Source: JBMYRH01 sp049602155 (lineage in GTDB: Bacteria; Myxococcota_A; UBA9042; PHBI01; JBMYRH01). From it: DNA of 64,000 bases. Of the stretch, positions 1 through 8,573 are shown one piece after another (positions within the stretch are counted from its first letter, which is position 1; the number at the start of each line of letters is the position of its first letter). The position numbers and the translations under genes were made by a program. The stretch covers positions 186,001-250,000 of the forward strand of contig JBMYRH010000008.1 in assembly GCA_049602155.1 (NCBI GenBank), read 5' to 3'. The notes beneath the pieces were generated by a model. The model was not told the origin of the DNA. It did no database searches and worked only from the letters and a program-made list of their open reading frames with translations.

Positions 1-467
1 TCCACACGAAGGCCGACGTGATCGGCCTGAACAGGGAGTTCGCGGAGACCGCGGTCTGCCAGGACTGCCAACCTGACGCGGCCGGGCCGTCCATAGTCGA
101 TGATGGCGTCCAATGCGCTCCTCACAGTGCGGCCTGTGTAGAGCACATCGTCGACCAAGACGATGTCGATCCCGCTGACATCAAAAGGCATCTCAGTGCG
201 ACCGACGACGGGCTGCGGGAGCCCGATGAAGACATCGTCACGATAGAGCGTGATGTCGATCATGCCCTCGGGGGGGCGGGTGCCCTCGTTGGCGGCGATG
301 CGATCGCAGAGGCGTCGCGCTAGGTGAACGCCGCCTGTGTGGATGCCGACGACAGCGAGGTGCGCGACACCACCACTGCTGGTCACAATGTCACGCGCCA
401 TCGTGTCCAGAGCGCGGTTGATGCCGTCGCTATTGAGTAGGGTTTTCTCTTGTGTCAACGAAGCCAT
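1..467 (-). CDS. pyrR: PyrR-type uracil phosphoribosyltransferase/pyrimidine regulator, 3' end cut off
   Basis: The minus strand reads from an ATG at 467 to the window edge without a stop (about 155 codons). The product has the PRPP-binding loop of type I phosphoribosyltransferases, with VDDVLYTGRTVRSALDA, preceded by IDITLYRDD and followed by LAVLADRGLRELPVQ, as in PyrR. PyrR proteins are about 180 residues, so only the last 20-30 are missing. The family binds UMP/UTP and attenuates pyr operons by binding mRNA, and often has weak uracil phosphoribosyltransferase activity. The start lies 10 bases after the lepB stop, so it is probably cotranscribed with lepB. No pyr attenuator is visible here. 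Pyrimidine genes may follow beyond the edge. Confidence 0.9.
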   Translation of the reverse strand, partial: MASLTQEKTLLNSDGINRALDTMARDIVTSSGGVAHLAVVGIHTGGVHLARRLCDRIAANEGTRPPEGMIDITLYRDDVFIGLPQPVVGRTEMPFDVSGIDIVLVDDVLYTGRTVRSALDAIIDYGRPGRVRLAVLADRGLRELPVQADHVGLRV

Positions 468-477
468 GGGCCGTCTC

Positions 478-1524
478 TCAGTTGAGCCACGTCAGGAAGC
501 GGGAAGGCGGCCACCACACGAGGAAGGCAGTGCCCTTAATATTGTCGTAGGGGACGACCCCCCAGTAGCGACCGTCTTCAGAGCGGTCGCGGTTGTCACC
601 CATGACGAAGACGTGTCCCTCGGGCACGATGACATCTGGCCAGTGTGCGTTGGACGCTTCGTCGCCGTAGTAGCGACATCGCCCCGTGACGAAGGGCCTT
701 CGGAGGGGCCAATCTGGGCGATTGGGGCAGCGCGCTAAGCTGTCGAGGCGGGCGTTGGGGGCCATGTGTTGCGTCGTATAGGTGAAGCCCTCGACGGTCT
801 CCTCTTGGCGCACGCATTGACAGTTGCCTGCGTGGACTGCGGTGATACTGGAGGCGCCGGGTTCGTAGATGTCACAGCTCGTCGCCCCTTGCTCCTGAGT
901 GGGCACTGGGCTGCCGTTCACGAAGAGGCGATTGTTGTCGAGGCGCACGCGGTCGCCTTCCGTCGCGACGATCCGCTTGATGTAGTCCTCACCGTGGTTC
1001 TCGTCGCCCTCGCACTGGAACTCGAAGACGATGACGTCGCCGCGCTCCGGTTCGTCCCAGTGGAGCCAGCGGTTGGGCGAGAAGGGCACATAGAGCCCGT
1101 AGCCAATCTTGTTCACGAAGAGGCGGTCGCCAATCTCAAGGGTCGGGATCATCGAGCCGCTCGGGATCGAGAAGGCCTCGAAGATGAAGCTCCGGATAAG
1201 GAGCGCGAGGATGATGGCCCAGCTGATGGCCTCGACATACTCACGCAGCCAAGTCTTTCGGTACGGGCCGAGCTGACGCTGGAGGACCTGCTCGAGGTGC
1301 TCGAGGGCCTGGTTTAAGGAGCGCTCGGTGCCGCCTTTATGCCCTCGCGCCGGGAGCAGCACGACGGTGGCGTCGATCGCGGCCTTCACTTCCTCGCGTT
1401 CGGCGGCGCTGAGGTGCTTCCCTTTGCGCTTGAGCAGGTGAGTCGTCTCTCGGATCAGCTCCCGTGCAGCGCGTACGAGGCGCTTGGACGGAGGTTCGCT
1501 ATCCGGCGACTTGGGTGTGCTCAT
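478..1524 (-). CDS. lepB: Signal peptidase I
   Basis: A 348-residue membrane serine protease that removes signal peptides from Sec- and Tat-exported proteins. A hydrophobic segment near residues 100-117 is followed by PSGSM, which gives the nucleophile Ser124. YIKRIVATEGD supplies the general-base Lys183, and MGDNRDRSEDGRYWG near the C-terminus is the family's box E. It has a charged N-terminal extension of about 95 residues before the single membrane segment; most homologues begin closer to it. The function is secure, but the exact start is less so. It fits a window rich in lipoproteins and exported proteins, although lipoproteins themselves use signal peptidase II. A good sigma70-like promoter lies just upstream, so it may be transcribed apart from lepA. 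Confidence 0.95.
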   Translation of the reverse strand: MSTPKSPDSEPPSKRLVRAARELIRETTHLLKRKGKHLSAAEREEVKAAIDATVVLLPARGHKGGTERSLNQALEHLEQVLQRQLGPYRKTWLREYVEAISWAIILALLIRSFIFEAFSIPSGSMIPTLEIGDRLFVNKIGYGLYVPFSPNRWLHWDEPERGDVIVFEFQCEGDENHGEDYIKRIVATEGDRVRLDNNRLFVNGSPVPTQEQGATSCDIYEPGASSITAVHAGNCQCVRQEETVEGFTYTTQHMAPNARLDSLARCPNRPDWPLRRPFVTGRCRYYGDEASNAHWPDVIVPEGHVFVMGDNRDRSEDGRYWGVVPYDNIKGTAFLVWWPPSRFLTWLN

Positions 1525-1564
1525 TCGAGACCTTGACGTCTGCGTTCTCGCGGGCGCGGAGCAC

Positions 1565-1594
1565 TGTATAGGGTTCGCGCCGAACGGGTGTCAA
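1565..1594 (-). promoter_or_regulatory. Predicted sigma70-type promoter for lepB-pyrR
   Basis: On the minus strand TTGACA (1594-1589) and TATACA (1570-1565) are separated by 18 bases. The site lies in the 146-base gap between lepA and lepB, about 40 bases upstream of the lepB start. The -35 is a perfect consensus and the -10 matches at five of six positions, which is rare in this GC-rich DNA. Confidence 0.6.
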
Positions 1595-1670
1595 TCTCGG
1601 AAAAGCAGTGCGGGTCATGCGCCTCCTCGAGAGGCCGCTGTCACGGGTGCGACGCGAGCCCTTGACGGTG

Positions 1671-3497
1671 CTAATCCACCTTGAGGATCGCCATGAAGGC
1701 GTCCTGTGGGATCTCTACGTTGCCAACCTGCTTCATTCGCCGCTTACCGGCCTTTTGCTTCTCTAGGAGCTTACGTTTACGGCTGATGTCACCGCCGTAA
1801 CACTTCGCTGTGACGTTCTTGCGGAACGCTCGGACCGTCTCGCGGGCGACAATACGGCCACCGACAGCGGCTTGAATCGCGATCTCGAACTGCTGACGCG
1901 GGATGATGCCCTTGAGCTTCTCACAGAGCTCCTTGCCCCGTGAGTGCGCGCGGTCTCGGTGGACGATGATCGACAGGGCGTCCACCGGATCGCCGTTCAC
2001 CATGATGACGACCTTCACCAAGGTGTCTGGGGAGAACCCTGTGACCTCGTAGTCCAGGCTGGCATAGCCTCGCGTGAGGGTCTTCAGGCGATCGAAGAAG
2101 TCGAGGATGATCTCTGAGAGAGGCATCGCATACGTCAGCATGATCCGCGTCTGGCTGAGGTAGCTCAGGTCTTTTTGAATGCCACGTCGATCTTGGCAAA
2201 GTGAGATGATCGCGCCCACATACTCGGACGGGGTGTGGATGGTCGCCGTGACCATCGGCTCTTCGATGCGATCGATGTCTGCGGGGTCGGGGAGGTGCTT
2301 GGGGTTATCGACCCGCAAGACAGAGCCATCTTTGTGCACGACTTGGTAAATCACTGACGGCGCCGTCGTGACGAGGTCGAGATCGAACTCGCGCTCTAGG
2401 CGCTCCTGAACGATCTCCATGTGCAGGAGCCCTAAGAACCCGACCCGGAAGCCAAAGCCCAGGGCCGTCGAGGTCTCTGGCTCCCAGGCGATGGCGGCGT
2501 CATTGAGGCTCAGCTTCTCAAGGGCATCGCGGAGGATCTCGTAATCGGAGGAGTCCACCGGGAAGATGCCTGAGTACACCATCTGCTGGGCGGGCTTGAA
2601 CCCCGCTAGAGCTTCCGCTGCTGGGTGTTTCGCGTCCGTGACGGTGTCGCCCACACGCGCATCACGGATGTCCTTGATCCCACAGATGAGGTAGCCCACC
2701 TCGCCAGCCACCAGTTCCTTTTGGCTGGTCATCTCAGGGTTCATGACGCCGAGCTCCAGCACATCATAGCTGGCCTCAGTCGACATGAAGGAGACCTTTT
2801 GACCCTTCTTGAGGCTCCCCTCGAACAGCCGCAGCATGATGATGACGCCGCGATAGGGGTCATACCAAGAGTCGAAGATCAGGGCCTTCGGCGGGGCCTG
2901 ACGATCACCCTGAGGCGGCGGGAGCTTCGTGACGATGGCCTCTAAGAGCTGGGGGATACCTAAGCCCGATTTCGCGCTGACGTGGCATGCATCCGTGGCA
3001 TCCAGCCCGACGCCCTCTTCGATCTCCTCGCTCACCGCGTCGACGTCGGCGGCTGGGAGGTCGATCTTGTTCAGGACCACGATCAGGTCCAAGTTCTCTT
3101 CGAGCGCCAAGTAGACGTTGGCGAGCGTCTGAGCCTCCACCCCTTGAGAAGCGTCGACGACAAGGAGCGCGCCCTCGCAGGCTTTCAGGCTTCGAGACAC
3201 TTCGTAGCTGAAGTCCACGTGGCCTGGTGTGTCGATGAGGTTGAGCTGGTAGGTCTCTCCGTCCTCTGCGGTGTGCCAAAGTCGCACGGACTGGCTCTTG
3301 ATCGTGATGCCGCGCTCGCGCTCGAGGTCCATCTTATCCAGGAACTGCGCCTTCTGATCTCGAGCCTCGACAGTGCCCGTGTCCTCCAAGAGGCGGTCGG
3401 CGAGCGTGCTCTTGCCGTGGTCGATATGAGCGATGATAGAGAAGTTTCGTATTCGCGACTGCGGTAGAGCGCTGCCGCCATGGGGAGTCTTGCTCAC
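1671..3497 (-). CDS. lepA: Translation elongation factor 4 (LepA)
   Basis: A 608-residue ribosomal GTPase of normal LepA length. The P-loop AHIDHGKST lies at residues 23-31, the G3 motif is DTPGH, and the G4 motif NKID follows near residue 143. EF-G-like domains and the LepA-specific C-terminal domain follow, with AKCYGGDISRKRKLLEKQK near the end as in EF4. LepA acts on ribosomes during initiation or elongation and in biogenesis of the 30S subunit. The GTG start overlaps the stop of the upstream sugar-nucleotide gene as GTGA, implying translational coupling. lepA-lepB adjacency is common in bacteria, which supports both calls. Confidence 0.97.
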   Translation of the reverse strand: MSKTPHGGSALPQSRIRNFSIIAHIDHGKSTLADRLLEDTGTVEARDQKAQFLDKMDLERERGITIKSQSVRLWHTAEDGETYQLNLIDTPGHVDFSYEVSRSLKACEGALLVVDASQGVEAQTLANVYLALEENLDLIVVLNKIDLPAADVDAVSEEIEEGVGLDATDACHVSAKSGLGIPQLLEAIVTKLPPPQGDRQAPPKALIFDSWYDPYRGVIIMLRLFEGSLKKGQKVSFMSTEASYDVLELGVMNPEMTSQKELVAGEVGYLICGIKDIRDARVGDTVTDAKHPAAEALAGFKPAQQMVYSGIFPVDSSDYEILRDALEKLSLNDAAIAWEPETSTALGFGFRVGFLGLLHMEIVQERLEREFDLDLVTTAPSVIYQVVHKDGSVLRVDNPKHLPDPADIDRIEEPMVTATIHTPSEYVGAIISLCQDRRGIQKDLSYLSQTRIMLTYAMPLSEIILDFFDRLKTLTRGYASLDYEVTGFSPDTLVKVVIMVNGDPVDALSIIVHRDRAHSRGKELCEKLKGIIPRQQFEIAIQAAVGGRIVARETVRAFRKNVTAKCYGGDISRKRKLLEKQKAGKRRMKQVGNVEIPQDAFMAILKVD

Positions 3498-4453
3498 GCC
3501 TCTCTCGCCTCCATCGCCGCCACCGCGGCTTTAAAGTAGGGGGCCGATCGGATCAGCCCCTCACGCAGGTCCACCTGTGGCTCCCAGCCTAGGGCCTCTC
3601 TCGCCAAGGTGATGTCGGGTTTGCGACGCTTTGGATCGTCGGTCGGGAGCGAACGGTGCACCAACTGACTGCGACCGTCACCAAAGAGTTCTAGGCAGGT
3701 CGCTGCGAGCTCTCGAATGGTGACCTCCCTTGGGTTGCCAAGGTTGATAGGTCCGCGCTGCTCCGATGCCATCAGCAGCGTGACGCCTTGGACGAGGTCG
3801 TCGACAAAGCAGAATGAGCGCGATTGATGTCCGTTACCAAAGATTGGGAGGTCCTCTCCGCGGAGGCACTTCGAGAGGAAGGTTGGGACGACTCGGCCGT
3901 CTCCGAGCTGCATGCGCGGGCCGTACGTGTTGAAGATCCGGATGATGCGGCCATCCACACCGCAGCTGCGTCGGTAGGTGACCGTCATCGCCTCGGCGAA
4001 GCGCTTGGCCTCATCGTAGACCGCGCGGGGGCCGATGGGGTTCACGTTGCCCCAGTAGCCCTCTGGCTGGGGGTGGACCTCTGGATCGCCGTAAACCTCG
4101 CTCGTCGAGGCCATCAGGAAGCGGGCCCCCGTCATGCGCGCGAGCTCCAGCGCGTGTCGGGTCCCCTCCGAGCCGACGCGCATCGTCTTGATCGGGAGCT
4201 TTTGATAGTCGACTGGGCTCGCAGGGGAGGCGAAGTGCATCACGAGGGACGCGTCGCTAATCGCTGGCATGCCGTCGGAGACGTCCGCCTCGATATAGTC
4301 GAACCGGGGGTCGTCAGCGAAGTCGCGGAGGTTGGCTAAGTCGCCTGTGGCAAGGTTGTCGACGGCGGTCACACGGTGGCCGTCTTGCAGGTAGCGCTCG
4401 CAGAGGTGGGAGCCGATGAAGCCTGCTCCTCCTGTGATGACCACGTGCAGCAT
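3494..4453 (-). CDS. NAD-dependent nucleotide-sugar decarboxylase/epimerase, UDP-glucuronate decarboxylase-like
   Basis: An extended short-chain dehydrogenase of 319 residues. The Rossmann motif GGAGFIG is at residues 8-14, and the catalytic set is STSEVYGDP (residues 117-123) plus Y146-x3-K150. The stretch EGYWGNVNPIGPRAVYDEAKR closely follows UDP-glucuronate decarboxylase (UDP-xylose synthase), which converts UDP-glucuronate to UDP-xylose for cell-surface glycans. A dTDP-glucose dehydratase-type role cannot be excluded. An in-frame start exists further upstream, but the ATG at 4453 lies one base after the stop of the ribbon-helix-helix gene and directly precedes the Rossmann strand, so it is preferred. 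The stop overlaps the lepA start. Confidence 0.87.
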   Translation of the reverse strand: MLHVVITGGAGFIGSHLCERYLQDGHRVTAVDNLATGDLANLRDFADDPRFDYIEADVSDGMPAISDASLVMHFASPASPVDYQKLPIKTMRVGSEGTRHALELARMTGARFLMASTSEVYGDPEVHPQPEGYWGNVNPIGPRAVYDEAKRFAEAMTVTYRRSCGVDGRIIRIFNTYGPRMQLGDGRVVPTFLSKCLRGEDLPIFGNGHQSRSFCFVDDLVQGVTLLMASEQRGPINLGNPREVTIRELAATCLELFGDGRSQLVHRSLPTDDPKRRKPDITLAREALGWEPQVDLREGLIRSAPYFKAAVAAMEAREA

Positions 4454-4454
4454 C

Positions 4455-4649
4455 TCAGGCGCTCTCTTCGTCACTGAAGCCAAGCCCGAGCTGATGGGGG
4501 AGCTGTGCGCGGTGCTGCTCAAGCACGAGATCGATGCCCTCGCGGATGTACTGAGCCATAGAGGTCTTGGTGGACTGGCTCAAGAGCTTGAGGTGTCGAT
4601 CCTGCTCGACCGTGATGTAGATGGTCGTCGCGACCTTTTTGCTGGCCAT
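4455..4649 (-). CDS. Small ribbon-helix-helix (CopG/MetJ-type) DNA-binding protein
   Basis: A 64-residue protein. The sequence is a basic N-terminus, a beta strand VATTIYITVEQ, then two helices including TKTSMAQYIREGIDLVLEQH. This is the ribbon-helix-helix pattern of dimeric transcriptional repressors and antitoxins. No toxin gene is adjacent, so a chromosomal regulator is more likely than an antitoxin. The ATG at 4649 is chosen because it precedes the strand; an upstream in-frame start would add an unlikely 16-residue leader. The stop is one base before the start of the sugar-nucleotide gene, so they are probably cotranscribed and coupled. Confidence 0.75.
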   Translation of the reverse strand: MASKKVATTIYITVEQDRHLKLLSQSTKTSMAQYIREGIDLVLEQHRAQLPHQLGLGFSDEESA

Positions 4650-4815
4650 GCAGCCTCGCCTGTCGCGGCAGAGCACGACACGTTCTTTGGGGGCCACTCT
4701 CGGACGCCGGACCGAAGGTGGAGTAAAGCGGCCGCAGCTTGGTCGGGGCAGGGCACCTTGTCAATGACCCGGATGGCTCGCGATGGATGCTCGAAGCCCC
4801 TAAGAAACCCGCGCT

Positions 4816-4843
4816 TTGCATGGTTGGGTTCGCCGTGTATCTT
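4816..4843 (+). promoter_or_regulatory. Possible promoter for the S1-domain gene
   Basis: TTGCAT (4816-4821) and TATCTT (4838-4843) are spaced by 16 bases, about 35 bases upstream of the chosen ATG at 4877. Each box matches consensus at about four of six positions. It sits in the divergent gap between this gene and the minus-strand operon. Weak prediction. Confidence 0.3.
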
Positions 4844-4876
4844 CCGCCACCGCTGAGGAACCCGCGTGAGGCCGCC

Positions 4877-6598
4877 ATGAGCATCGACGAAACGACTACC
4901 AAGCCCCCAAAATCTGACGCTGCAGTCTTGCCTGATGAGGTCTCGACGGTGTCGGTGTCCGAGGACGGCATCAAAGCGAGCGTCAGCTCGCAGCCGACCA
5001 TCGTGCGCGTGGGGGAGGGCGAAGAGAAGCCGAAGGCGCCACCCAAGCGCGCCCCGAAGCCCCCCGTGAAGACCGCTGTGGAGAACGAAGTGGTCGGCGC
5101 CGATGACTTCGCTGCGCTCTTCGCTGAGGGAGCTGGCGGCGGGACCTCCGATGACTTTGAGCCCGGCCAGGAGGTCGAGGCTGTGATTGAAGTCATCAGC
5201 CTGCACGGCGAGGAGATCTTCCTCGACCTGGGGGGCAAAGCGACCGGCTACATGCTGAAGGAAGAGGTCCGCGGCGAGGACGGTGAGGTGACCGTCAAGC
5301 AAGGGGACATCGTGAAGGGGATCGTCGCAGGGGTCGACTCTAACGGCGTCCACGTGCGTACGAGCCTCGCTGGCGGTGGCACCGATCGGGAGGCCCTGCG
5401 AGGGGCCCACGAGTCGGGCCTGCCTGTCGAGGGCAAGGTGACAGCCGTCAACAAAGGGGGCTTCGAGGTCGCCCTTGGACGGACACGTGCGTTCTGCCCG
5501 ATGAGTCAGATCGACCTCTATCGACCCGAGGATGGCACCGCCTTCATCGGCAAGACGATGACCTTCCTGGTCACCGAGCTTCGCGACGGCAAAGATCCAG
5601 TCCTCTCGCGCGCAGCCATCCTACGCGCCGAGCGCGAGCAGAAAGCTGAGGCGATGCGCGCCCATGTCGTACCTGGTGCGCGCTTGAGCGGCCACGTGCG
5701 CTCGATTCAGAGCTTCGGTGCGTTCGTGGATTTGGGGGGCTTGGACGGGCTTGTGCACGTCAGTGAGCTCTCGTGGTCCCGTGTCGAGGATCCCAAGACC
5801 GTGGTCCGCGTCGGGCAGCCGGTCGAGGTCGTCGTGCTCGAAGTCAATGAGGCGAAGGGGCGCATCGCGCTCTCGATGCGCCAGGCAGAGGGTGACCCAT
5901 TTGCGGACGCCGCGGTGACGATTCAGGTCGGCGCTGTGGTGACCGGCAACGTCGCGCGGCTGACCAACTTCGGCGCCTTCGTGACGCTCGCGCCTCACGT
6001 CGATGGCCTCATTCACATCTCCGACATGGCGCATCACCGAGTGCGCCACCCGAAGGATCTCCTCAACATTGGAGACGCGGTGCAGGTGAAGGTCACGGAC
6101 GTGGACCTTGAGCGCCGTCGAATCGGCCTCAGCCTCAAGGCGCTATCGAGCGATCCTTGGGACGGCATCGCCACCCGCTTCACGGTGGGCGCGGAGGTGA
6201 CAGGGACCGTGGCTAAAGTCGCAGACTTTGGGGTCTTCGTGGACCTAGAGCCCGGCGTGACAGGGCTCTTGCCGGCGAGCGAGAGTGGTGTCCCCAAGGG
6301 CAAGTCCCTGACCACGACCTACAAGCCAGGGAAGTCGCTGACGCTACGTGTTCTGCGCGTGGACGCAGCGGCTCAGAAGATGGCGCTCACGACCCGAGAA
6401 GAGGTCAAGCCCGGTGACGGAGACCCGCGAGGCGGTGGTCGGCGCAACTTTGGGGGCGATAAGGGCGGCCGTGGCGGTGGTCGGCGGACGAGCGTCGCGT
6501 GGAGCGATCCCGGCGACAAGAAGCAGGGCACGGATGCGCCCGTCGGCAGCCTCGGAGCGCTGCTCATGGCTGCCTTGGACAAGCCAGATAAGAAATGA
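4877..6598 (+). CDS. S1 RNA-binding protein with five S1 domains (30S ribosomal protein S1-like)
   Basis: 573 residues. An acidic to basic disordered N-terminus (1-93) precedes five OB-fold S1 domains at about 95-163, 181-245, 266-335, 350-422 and 436-505. Domains 3 and 4 carry the best motifs (FGAFVDLGGLDGLVHVSELS and FGAFVTLAPHVDGLIHISDM). The tail is Arg/Gly-rich (GGGRRNFGG, GRGGGRR) like RGG RNA-binding boxes. Ribosomal S1 loads mRNA on the 30S subunit. E. coli S1 has six domains, so this could be the ribosomal S1 of this lineage or an accessory S1 protein. The ATG at 4877 has GAGG five bases upstream; an earlier in-frame start has no such signal. The stop overlaps the next start as ATGA. 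Confidence 0.85.
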   Translation: MSIDETTTKPPKSDAAVLPDEVSTVSVSEDGIKASVSSQPTIVRVGEGEEKPKAPPKRAPKPPVKTAVENEVVGADDFAALFAEGAGGGTSDDFEPGQEVEAVIEVISLHGEEIFLDLGGKATGYMLKEEVRGEDGEVTVKQGDIVKGIVAGVDSNGVHVRTSLAGGGTDREALRGAHESGLPVEGKVTAVNKGGFEVALGRTRAFCPMSQIDLYRPEDGTAFIGKTMTFLVTELRDGKDPVLSRAAILRAEREQKAEAMRAHVVPGARLSGHVRSIQSFGAFVDLGGLDGLVHVSELSWSRVEDPKTVVRVGQPVEVVVLEVNEAKGRIALSMRQAEGDPFADAAVTIQVGAVVTGNVARLTNFGAFVTLAPHVDGLIHISDMAHHRVRHPKDLLNIGDAVQVKVTDVDLERRRIGLSLKALSSDPWDGIATRFTVGAEVTGTVAKVADFGVFVDLEPGVTGLLPASESGVPKGKSLTTTYKPGKSLTLRVLRVDAAAQKMALTTREEVKPGDGDPRGGGRRNFGGDKGGRGGGRRTSVAWSDPGDKKQGTDAPVGSLGALLMAALDKPDKK

Positions 6599-7302
6599 TC
6601 TCTGCCGTGCCCATGCGCGGTTCGTCCTTGGCGCTCATCCTGCTGCTCAGCTTTACTCAGGCAGGGTGTCTAGAGTGGCTTGAAGTGGATGAGCCGATTG
6701 GGGAGGCTGACCTCGAGGAGGTCGTGCCAAGCTTGCCGAGCTTCGGCGCAGATGCGTCGTTCCCAGGGGCACCGGCCCGCGCTACAGCGGACGGACCTCT
6801 GGTCCCGATGACACCTGGTCTACGGGTGCCTGACGGCTACTGGACGCGGGTCCGCATCGACCAAGCTGACCTCTTGCTCCCGTTCACGTGGGCGGCGGTA
6901 CAGCCAGCGGGATACAGCGCAGACGGTGAACTCCGAGGGACGTTACTGCGATTGCAGGGACACCGCATGGGCAACACCCCGAAGGAGGCCCCGCAGCTGC
7001 GTGCAGTGATTCGGATCGCGACGCCACCCGGCACGACGTCTGAGGATCTCGTGGGGTTGACGTTCGGGCAGGATGCGCTGGCGGAGTCGACGGCGAGCGT
7101 GCGGATCTCCGAAGGGACACTCTGGAATGTGATGCTGCAGCGCCTCGCCATCACGTCCATGGAGGAGAACCTCATCACTGGGACCCTCGAAGGAGAGGTC
7201 CGTGCAGGGAAGCGAGCGAAGCGCAGTCGGACGTTTCGCGCGGCGTTTGTCGCCTTGAGGGTCGATGAGCCAGTGAGTGGCTTGGGCAGGGTTGAGCCCT
7301 AG
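6595..7302 (+). CDS. Putative lipoprotein of unknown function
   Basis: 235 residues, coupled to the S1 gene by an ATGA overlap. A second ATG at 6613 (MRGSSLAL) is also possible and would leave a cleaner signal peptide. The hydrophobic segment LALILLLSFTQAGC ends in a lipobox-like cysteine, so export and lipid attachment are likely. The mature part has an acidic linker and then a beta-rich region (WTRVRIDQADLLLPFTW, PQLRAVIRIATPPGTT). I do not recognise the family. Its coupling to an RNA-binding protein is odd and may only reflect gene packing. Confidence 0.65.
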   Translation: MISAVPMRGSSLALILLLSFTQAGCLEWLEVDEPIGEADLEEVVPSLPSFGADASFPGAPARATADGPLVPMTPGLRVPDGYWTRVRIDQADLLLPFTWAAVQPAGYSADGELRGTLLRLQGHRMGNTPKEAPQLRAVIRIATPPGTTSEDLVGLTFGQDALAESTASVRISEGTLWNVMLQRLAITSMEENLITGTLEGEVRAGKRAKRSRTFRAAFVALRVDEPVSGLGRVEP

Positions 7303-7323
7303 AAACCTCAGGTCAGCACATCG

Positions 7324-7352
7324 TTGACACTGCTTTACGCTGGGTGCTAGTG
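7324..7352 (+). promoter_or_regulatory. Predicted promoter of the acyl-CoA operon
   Basis: A perfect TTGACA at 7324-7329 is followed after 18 bases by TAGTGC preceded by TGC, an extended -10-like element. It lies 35 bases upstream of the thiolase ATG, which has AGGAGG at 7376-7381. The -35 is strong and the -10 weak. Confidence 0.42.
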
Positions 7353-7386
7353 CAACGCCCCTACGGACGCGGCATAGGAGGATCAC

Positions 7387-8565
7387 ATGCGCGAGGTGAT
7401 CATTGCGAGCGCGGCTCGCACCCCGATTGGTAGCTTCAACGGTGCGCTTTCGTCTCTCTCGGCCCCCCGCCTTGGCGCCGTGGCTATACGGGCCGCTGTG
7501 GAACGTTCTGGTGTGCCTGCGGAGCAGATTGATGAGGTCCTGATGGGGTGTGTGTTGCAGGCCGGTATCGGCCAGGCACCGGCACGTCAGGCGATGCGTT
7601 ATGCAGGGCTCCCCGACTCTGTGGGGGCCACGACGATCCACAAGGTGTGTGGCTCTGGGCTGAAGACGGTCATCATGGCGAGCCAGATGATCCGCTCGGG
7701 TGACGCTGAGATCGTCGTCGCCGGCGGCATGGAGAACATGTCGATGGCGCCGTATTTGCTGCCCAAGGCCCGTGAGGGCTACCGACTGGGGCATGGCGAA
7801 ATCAAGGATGCGATGATCCTCGATGGCCTCTGGGATCCGTATAACGATCACCACATGGGCAACGCGGGGGAGCTGTGTGCGCGTGAGCGCGGCTTCAGCC
7901 GTGAGGAGCAAGATGCCTACGCGACGGAGAGCTACCGTCGCGCCAACTCGGCGGTCGCTGAGGGGCTATTTAAGGCAGAGATTGCCCCTGTCTCCATCCC
8001 ACAACGCCGCGGCGAGCCGGTGCTCTTCGACACCGACGAGGAGCCGGGGCGTGGCAAGCCAGAGAAATTCGGTAAGCTTCGACCAGCCTTTGACCGTGAA
8101 GGCACGATCACAGCAGCGAACGCCTCGAGCATCAACGACGGAGCGTCCGCTATCGTGCTGATGAGTCGGGAGAAGGCGGATGAGCTCGGCGTGACCCCGC
8201 TGGCGCGTATCGTCTCCAATGGCAAGCATGCGCAAGAGCCGGACTGGTTTACGACTGCGCCCGCCTACGCCATTCAGGACTCGGCGACGAAGGCGGGTCT
8301 GGACTTGGCCGACATCGACTACTTCGAGATCAACGAAGCCTTCTCAGTCGTGTCTTTAGCCGTCTCCAAGGAGCTGGGGGTGTCCCTCGACAAGGTCAAC
8401 CCTCGGGGCGGAGCTGTCGCCTTGGGTCACCCCATCGGGGCCTCAGGCAATCGCATCCTGGTCACCTTGCTCTACACCCTCATCGACAACGGCAAGCGCT
8501 ACGGCACCGCAGGCATCTGCCTCGGCGGCGGTGAGGCTGTCGCCCTGACTATCGAGCGTCTCTAG
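7387..8565 (+). CDS. Acetyl-CoA acetyltransferase (thiolase)
   Basis: 392 residues, the standard length for thiolase II. The nucleophilic cysteine is C88 in KVCGSGLK. The C-terminal signature GGAVALGHPIGASG carries the catalytic histidine, and C378 in ICLGGGEA is the second active cysteine. The enzyme joins two acetyl-CoA to acetoacetyl-CoA or cleaves 3-ketoacyl-CoA. It is first in a seven-gene plus-strand operon with hydroxybutyryl-CoA dehydrogenase, crotonase and acyl-CoA dehydrogenases, so it probably works in short-chain acyl-CoA oxidation, or in the reverse direction toward butyryl-CoA. AGGAGG precedes the ATG by five bases. Confidence 0.95.
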   Translation: MREVIIASAARTPIGSFNGALSSLSAPRLGAVAIRAAVERSGVPAEQIDEVLMGCVLQAGIGQAPARQAMRYAGLPDSVGATTIHKVCGSGLKTVIMASQMIRSGDAEIVVAGGMENMSMAPYLLPKAREGYRLGHGEIKDAMILDGLWDPYNDHHMGNAGELCARERGFSREEQDAYATESYRRANSAVAEGLFKAEIAPVSIPQRRGEPVLFDTDEEPGRGKPEKFGKLRPAFDREGTITAANASSINDGASAIVLMSREKADELGVTPLARIVSNGKHAQEPDWFTTAPAYAIQDSATKAGLDLADIDYFEINEAFSVVSLAVSKELGVSLDKVNPRGGAVALGHPIGASGNRILVTLLYTLIDNGKRYGTAGICLGGGEAVALTIERL

Positions 8566-8573
8566 GAGGCAAC

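Noticed and set aside
4455..4649. Toxin-antitoxin system
   Set aside because: The ribbon-helix-helix protein has no small toxin gene next to it; it leads a metabolic operon.
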